Assembly: GCA_027318945.1 (NCBI GenBank)
Contig: DAHVOF010000065.1
Span: 1 to 7,927, forward strand
Length of the DNA: 7,927 bases
Source of the DNA: Actinomycetota bacterium
GTDB lineage: Bacteria > Actinomycetota > Acidimicrobiia > Acidimicrobiales > Acidimicrobiaceae
Direction of reading: 5' to 3'
In this document: one piece after another, positions 5,456 to 7,927 of the stretch
How the letters are laid out: every line of letters starts with the position of its first letter
Position numbering within the stretch: the stretch's first letter is position 1
Program-made: the position numbers and the translations under genes
Notes under the pieces: generated by a model
Seen by the model: the letters and a program-made list of their open reading frames with translations, nothing else
Told to the model about the DNA's origin: nothing
Databases searched by the model: none

Positions 5456-6151
5456 GTGACGTGTTGGCGAATCATAGAGGAGGTGGGGCTTGCATCTGAC
5501 GTCCACGCGCAACCTATGCTCTATGTAAGCGAGCGAACGGCGAGGATTGTCGATGTCACTCGGAGCGCACTGGTTCTAGGATCCAGACAACGAGTTGGCA
5601 GCGTCGATGCAGGCGCGCTGGACGCTCTGAACGCAGAACTTGTAGTTCGCAGGTCAGGTGGAGGTGCTGTCTTCCTTTACCCAGGTGGACAGATGTGGGC
5701 CGATTTGGCTCTGCCAAAGTCCGACCCGCTTTTTGATGATGATATAAGGAAATCAGCGCTGACTGTGGGCGAGGTGTTTCTCAGACTCTTTTCAAGCCTT
5801 GGATGTGAAGAACTTGAGATGCACACGGGCGGGCTGACGGGTGGTGACGTGGGCCAGACTATCTGTTTTGGAGGTCTTGGCCCTGGAGAACTTACCCTAG
5901 AGGGCGCTAAGGTCGTTGGCATCTCGCAGCGCAGGACAGCTCAAGGGGTCGTATTCCAGTGCACCGTTTACATAAGGTACCCGCTTGAAGAGACACATCT
6001 GTTGATGTCAGGCGCAGGCATCAATCTTCCGGAACCGGGATACGCACTCGGGATTGCCCAGATCTCCGATGAGTTTGGTGCGATGACCGAGGCTGAGGCG
6101 AGAACGCGGCTCACAGATAGCTTCATCGACGCTTTGAATGCATTGTGCTGA
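5456..6151 (+). CDS. Lipoate-protein ligase A-like protein (BPL/LPL catalytic domain)
   Basis: This 231-residue protein of the biotin/lipoate ligase fold belongs to a family that attaches lipoate or octanoate to lysines of 2-oxoacid dehydrogenase subunits and GcvH. The N-terminal part has LVLGSRQ, then RRSGGGAVFLYPGGQMW (residues 65-81), which is the lipoyl-adenylate-binding loop of LplA (RRxSGGGAVxHDxG). EGAKVVGISQRRT (149-161) follows, with K152 as the conserved Lys of the family. The usual HDxGN that follows the glycine loop is replaced by YPGGQ, so activity and substrate (lipoate, octanoate or a related acid) are uncertain. It is shorter than E. coli LplA and lacks its C-terminal accessory domain. 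The GTG start has no clear ribosome binding site but a TANNNT 6 nt upstream. It is the last gene before the mraZ regulatory gap. Confidence 0.8.
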   Translation: MTCWRIIEEVGLASDVHAQPMLYVSERTARIVDVTRSALVLGSRQRVGSVDAGALDALNAELVVRRSGGGAVFLYPGGQMWADLALPKSDPLFDDDIRKSALTVGEVFLRLFSSLGCEELEMHTGGLTGGDVGQTICFGGLGPGELTLEGAKVVGISQRRTAQGVVFQCTVYIRYPLEETHLLMSGAGINLPEPGYALGIAQISDEFGAMTEAEARTRLTDSFIDALNALC

Positions 6152-6254
6152 ATTATTGAATTGCAACCGAGGCCGATCCGGTAGCTAAAGACATGCGTAG
6201 CAGCCATCAGGACAACATCTAAAGCGACTGCGTCATTTGGGTATAGCGCGGAGT

Positions 6255-6277
6255 TCAAGCTTTATTTCTGAGCTTGA
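6255..6277. repeat. Inverted repeat, 7-bp perfect stem
   Basis: The arms TCAAGCT (6255-6261) and AGCTTGA (6271-6277) are perfect inverse complements around a 9-nt loop; two outer T-G pairs could extend the stem. There is no T-run on either side, so it is not a classical intrinsic terminator. It sits about 100 nt after the lipoate-ligase-like stop and could end that transcript, stabilise its 3' end or act as a dyad operator. Confidence 0.4.
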
Positions 6278-6393
6278 GTTGACGCCAGTCTTGCCTTCGA
6301 AGGACGCGGTTGGTACTCCGACACAGTTTCTAATCCAAGAATTATTCATATGCGACGCGCAATTTCTCCCGTCATAGCTCGATTTAGGGCAAG

Positions 6394-6450
6394 AAGTGAT
6401 TGCTAAGTGGGAGGAAGTGGGTTAAAGTGGGTCGAAGTGGTGTGGGATGG
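6394..6450 (+). promoter_or_regulatory. MraZ operator: tandem 10-bp-phased AAGTGG boxes
   Basis: Four identical AAGTGG hexamers begin at 6405, 6415, 6425 and 6435, with exact 10-bp period; the first three continue as AAGTGGG. A degenerate fifth (GGATGG) follows in phase at 6445, and an off-phase AAGTGA lies upstream at 6394. Direct repeats with a TGGG core at one-helical-turn spacing just ahead of mraZ are the known recognition sites of MraZ, a ring-shaped DNA-binding protein that represses its own operon. Position, orientation and period all fit. The last strong box ends about 31 nt before the mraZ ATG. Confidence 0.85.
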
Positions 6451-6471
6451 ATTTCCTGAGGGCTATCTTTG

Positions 6472-6894
6472 ATGTTTCAGACGCAGCAGATGCAGGCAAA
6501 ATTTTTTGGTGCTTACGAGCACTCTCTTGACGTCAAGGGACGCCTGACTCTGCCCTCGAAATTCAGAGTTCTTCTTAAAGAGAAATGCTTTGTTACAAGG
6601 TCACAGTACGACGATCCATGTCTCGTGCTTTGGGCCCAAGAGGACTTTTTTTCGTTTGCAACCTCAGTCCATAACCAAGATCTCTCTAATTCTTCTCTGC
6701 GCTGGAACATGAGGATCTGGGCGTCGGAGGCTTTTGATTTGGAAGCTGACAAAGCGGGAAGAATCGCCTTGCCCCTGGCTCTCCGCCGGTTCGCCGGCCT
6801 CGAGAGAGAAGTGCTTGTCCACGGTGCAATAGGAACGATCGAGCTTTGGAGCCCGGAGAGCTGGTCGGAGTCAAAGGCGAGGGCAGGAAAGTGA
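6472..6894 (+). CDS. mraZ: Transcriptional regulator MraZ
   Basis: This 140-residue protein has the two-repeat SpoVT/AbrB-like architecture of MraZ. The first repeat has FFGAYEHSLDVKGRLTLPSKF with the DxxxR motif at D20-R24; the second has EADKAGRIALPLALR with D93-R97. MraZ forms a multimeric ring that binds the tandem boxes upstream and controls the dcw (division and cell wall) operon; in several bacteria it is a repressor that the methyltransferase RsmH counters. The ATG at 6472 has GAGGG 9 nt upstream. An ATG at 6490 (MQAKFFGAYEH) would give a start closer to the family norm but has no ribosome binding site. A TTG just before (6469) is unlikely. It overlaps rsmH by 4 nt, so the two are translationally coupled. 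Confidence 0.96.
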   Translation: MFQTQQMQAKFFGAYEHSLDVKGRLTLPSKFRVLLKEKCFVTRSQYDDPCLVLWAQEDFFSFATSVHNQDLSNSSLRWNMRIWASEAFDLEADKAGRIALPLALRRFAGLEREVLVHGAIGTIELWSPESWSESKARAGK

Positions 6895-7874
6895 CGGGCT
6901 CGGAGTTTGCCCACAGACCTGTGATGCTGGAAGACGTCCTTGAGCTGTTTGCCCCCGTGGAAACCGGAATCATCGTCGATGGCACGCTTGGTGCTGGCGG
7001 ACACAGTCTAGGCTTGCTCGATCGTTCTCGAGAATTATGCGTGTTGGGAATAGATCGAGATCCATCTGCCATCGGAGCCGCTACTTCTAGACTTGCTGCT
7101 TACGCTCAACGGTTTGTCGCTCTTCACCGTGATTTCGATCAATTCGATCTCGCCCTGGAGGAAGCATGCGGGACCAATCGCGCATTTTGTGGAAGGGCCG
7201 CAGGATTATTGCTTGATCTGGGCGTGTCGTCACCGCAGCTTGAAGTAGGCGAGAGAGGGTTTTCCTACCGTGTGGAAGGTCCTCTCGATATGAGGATGGA
7301 TCCTACTCGCGGCCAGACTGTCGCAAAGTATCTTGATTCGGTGTCTCTCCAGGAGCTGTCTCAGCTTCTGCGAGAGAATGGAGAGCACCGCTTTTCTTCC
7401 CGTATAGCCAGGGCAATTCTCGATGGTCGACCGTACCGCTCGACGGTCGAATTGGCCGAGGTCGTGAAATCCGCAATACCGGCTGCCGCCCGTCGCAGCG
7501 GAGGTCATCCGGCAACTCGAGTATTCCAGGCGTTACGCATCAAGGTCAACGATGAGCTTGAAAAGCTTCAAGTCGCCCTCGGAAAAGCTTTTGGACTGCT
7601 CTTGCCAGGTGGACGAATAGTCGTTCTTTCCTATCATTCCGGGGAGGATTCTATCGTCAAGTCCCTCTTTCGTGAACAGGTCACCGGTGGCTGCACATGT
7701 CCGCCACGTCTCGAGTGCGTTTGTGGTGCAAAACCCAGGGCGAAGTATTTAGTCAAGTCGAAGGCGCCATCCAAAGTTGAAATCGAAGAGAATCCGAGAG
7801 CAAGAAGTGCTCGCCTGAGATCAATTGAAATGCTCACTGCACCGGAGCAAGCAAAAGGTGCGGCAAATGGCTAA
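6891..7874 (+). CDS. rsmH: 16S rRNA (cytosine(1402)-N(4))-methyltransferase RsmH (MraW)
   Basis: This 327-residue SAM-dependent enzyme methylates N4 of C1402 in the ribosomal P site. It begins with the family opening FAHRPVMLEDVL (6-17). The SAM loop VDGTLGAGGHS is at 29-39. LLLDLGVSSPQLEVGERGFS and PLDMRMD form the core, then HPATRVFQALRIKVNDELE, the conserved substrate-side helix. The usual FHSLEDR is YHSGEDS here (248-254). A C-terminal CTC...CVC cluster (C268, C270, C276, C278) is followed by NPRARSARLRSIE, the normal family ending. The GTG at 6891 overlaps the mraZ stop as GTGA, with GAGGG 7 nt upstream; it is preferred over the TTG at 6846, which would add 15 residues inside mraZ. The length fits the family (313 in E. 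coli). Confidence 0.96.
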   Translation: MTGSEFAHRPVMLEDVLELFAPVETGIIVDGTLGAGGHSLGLLDRSRELCVLGIDRDPSAIGAATSRLAAYAQRFVALHRDFDQFDLALEEACGTNRAFCGRAAGLLLDLGVSSPQLEVGERGFSYRVEGPLDMRMDPTRGQTVAKYLDSVSLQELSQLLRENGEHRFSSRIARAILDGRPYRSTVELAEVVKSAIPAAARRSGGHPATRVFQALRIKVNDELEKLQVALGKAFGLLLPGGRIVVLSYHSGEDSIVKSLFREQVTGGCTCPPRLECVCGAKPRAKYLVKSKAPSKVEIEENPRARSARLRSIEMLTAPEQAKGAANG

Positions 7875-7927
7875 GACCCAGAAAGAGATGAGAGCGAGGA
7901 TCGCGAGGTCTGCGAATGACAGCCGTG
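7867..7927 (+). CDS. Start of a dcw-cluster gene, possibly FtsL-like (cut by window edge)
   Basis: An ATG at 7867 overlaps the last 8 nt of rsmH (shared ATGGCTAA) and opens a frame to the window end: MAKTQKEMRARIARSANDSR, 20 codons. AAGG (7855-7858) lies 8 nt upstream. A very basic, charged N-terminus directly after rsmH is what is expected of the short cytoplasmic tail of an FtsL-like, single-pass division protein that precedes ftsI in this cluster. The identity is inferred from position, since no membrane segment is in view. The ATG at 7888 is an alternative start. Confidence 0.5.
   Translation, partial: MAKTQKEMRARIARSANDSR

Larger units (their letters stand above)
6152..6471. other. Regulatory gap before the dcw cluster
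   Basis: These 320 bp between the lipoate-ligase-like gene and mraZ hold no convincing gene on either strand. They contain an inverted repeat (6255-6277), an AT-rich patch around 6328-6351 and the MraZ box array (6394-6450). A TTGACG (6279-6284) resembles a -35, but no -10 stands at 16-18 bp from it. The promoter of mraZ is therefore not fixed by eye. Confidence 0.55.

Noticed and set aside
6405..6450. Regular short repeats that could suggest a CRISPR-like or minisatellite array
   Set aside because: The 10-bp period, TGGG core and position before mraZ are fully explained by MraZ binding sites.
6464..6469. TATCTT as a -10 for mraZ
   Set aside because: It lies only 2 nt before the ATG at 6472, so transcription would start inside the gene. 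That would work only if translation began at 6490, and no -35 supports it.
6846..6890. TTG at 6846 as the rsmH start
   Set aside because: The extra 15 residues are not family-like and lie inside mraZ. The GTG at 6891 has a ribosome binding site and the typical 4-nt overlap.

Overview
The window reads as a chromosomal segment of an actinobacterium, most likely of the Acidimicrobiia/Acidimicrobiales lineage, with GC by eye in the low-to-mid 50s percent. The lineage rests on gene content: a DUF3040 membrane protein, an actinobacterial-type ROK kinase, a small HNH endonuclease of the type that begins 'RALVLNVSYEALGVVSSRRA', and the mraZ-rsmH start of the division and cell wall (dcw) cluster. The genus cannot be fixed without a search. 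No mobile element, phage gene, CRISPR array, tRNA or rRNA was seen.

Layout. At the left edge, on the minus strand, is the N-terminal third of an inositol-monophosphatase-family gene (1-254, cut by the window edge). It diverges from a plus-strand PIG-L/LmbE deacetylase gene (457-1167). A 377-bp stretch without a gene follows, ending in an AT-rich promoter-like zone, and then DUF3040 (1545-1913), a ROK sugar kinase (1945-2817) and an acyl-CoA dehydrogenase (2861-4087). The next ~390 bp hold no convincing gene. Then come a small conserved-looking hypothetical protein (4477-4737), an HNH endonuclease (4918-5421) and a lipoate-protein-ligase-like protein (5456-6151). A 320-bp regulatory gap contains an inverted repeat and a run of 10-bp-phased AAGTGG boxes (the MraZ operator). 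It leads into mraZ (6472-6894), rsmH (6891-7874) and the first codons of a further overlapping gene (7867 onward).

How the genes relate. The right end is a tightly coupled cell-division operon: mraZ and rsmH overlap by 4 nt, rsmH and the next gene by 8 nt, and the operator in front lets MraZ control its own operon. The left two thirds are housekeeping and metabolic genes that do not form one obvious pathway (phosphatase, deacetylase, sugar kinase, acyl-CoA oxidation, lipoate handling).

The most notable signal beyond the genes is that several of them (IMPase, ROK kinase, lipoate-ligase-like, perhaps the small hypothetical) have a TANNNT -10-like hexamer ending 6-7 nt before the start codon and no Shine-Dalgarno. 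This is the geometry expected of leaderless mRNAs. DUF3040, acyl-CoA dehydrogenase, HNH and rsmH instead have recognisable ribosome binding sites. No clearly new multi-gene system is visible; the best candidates for undescribed biology are the small tryptophan-rich protein and the HNH protein beside it.
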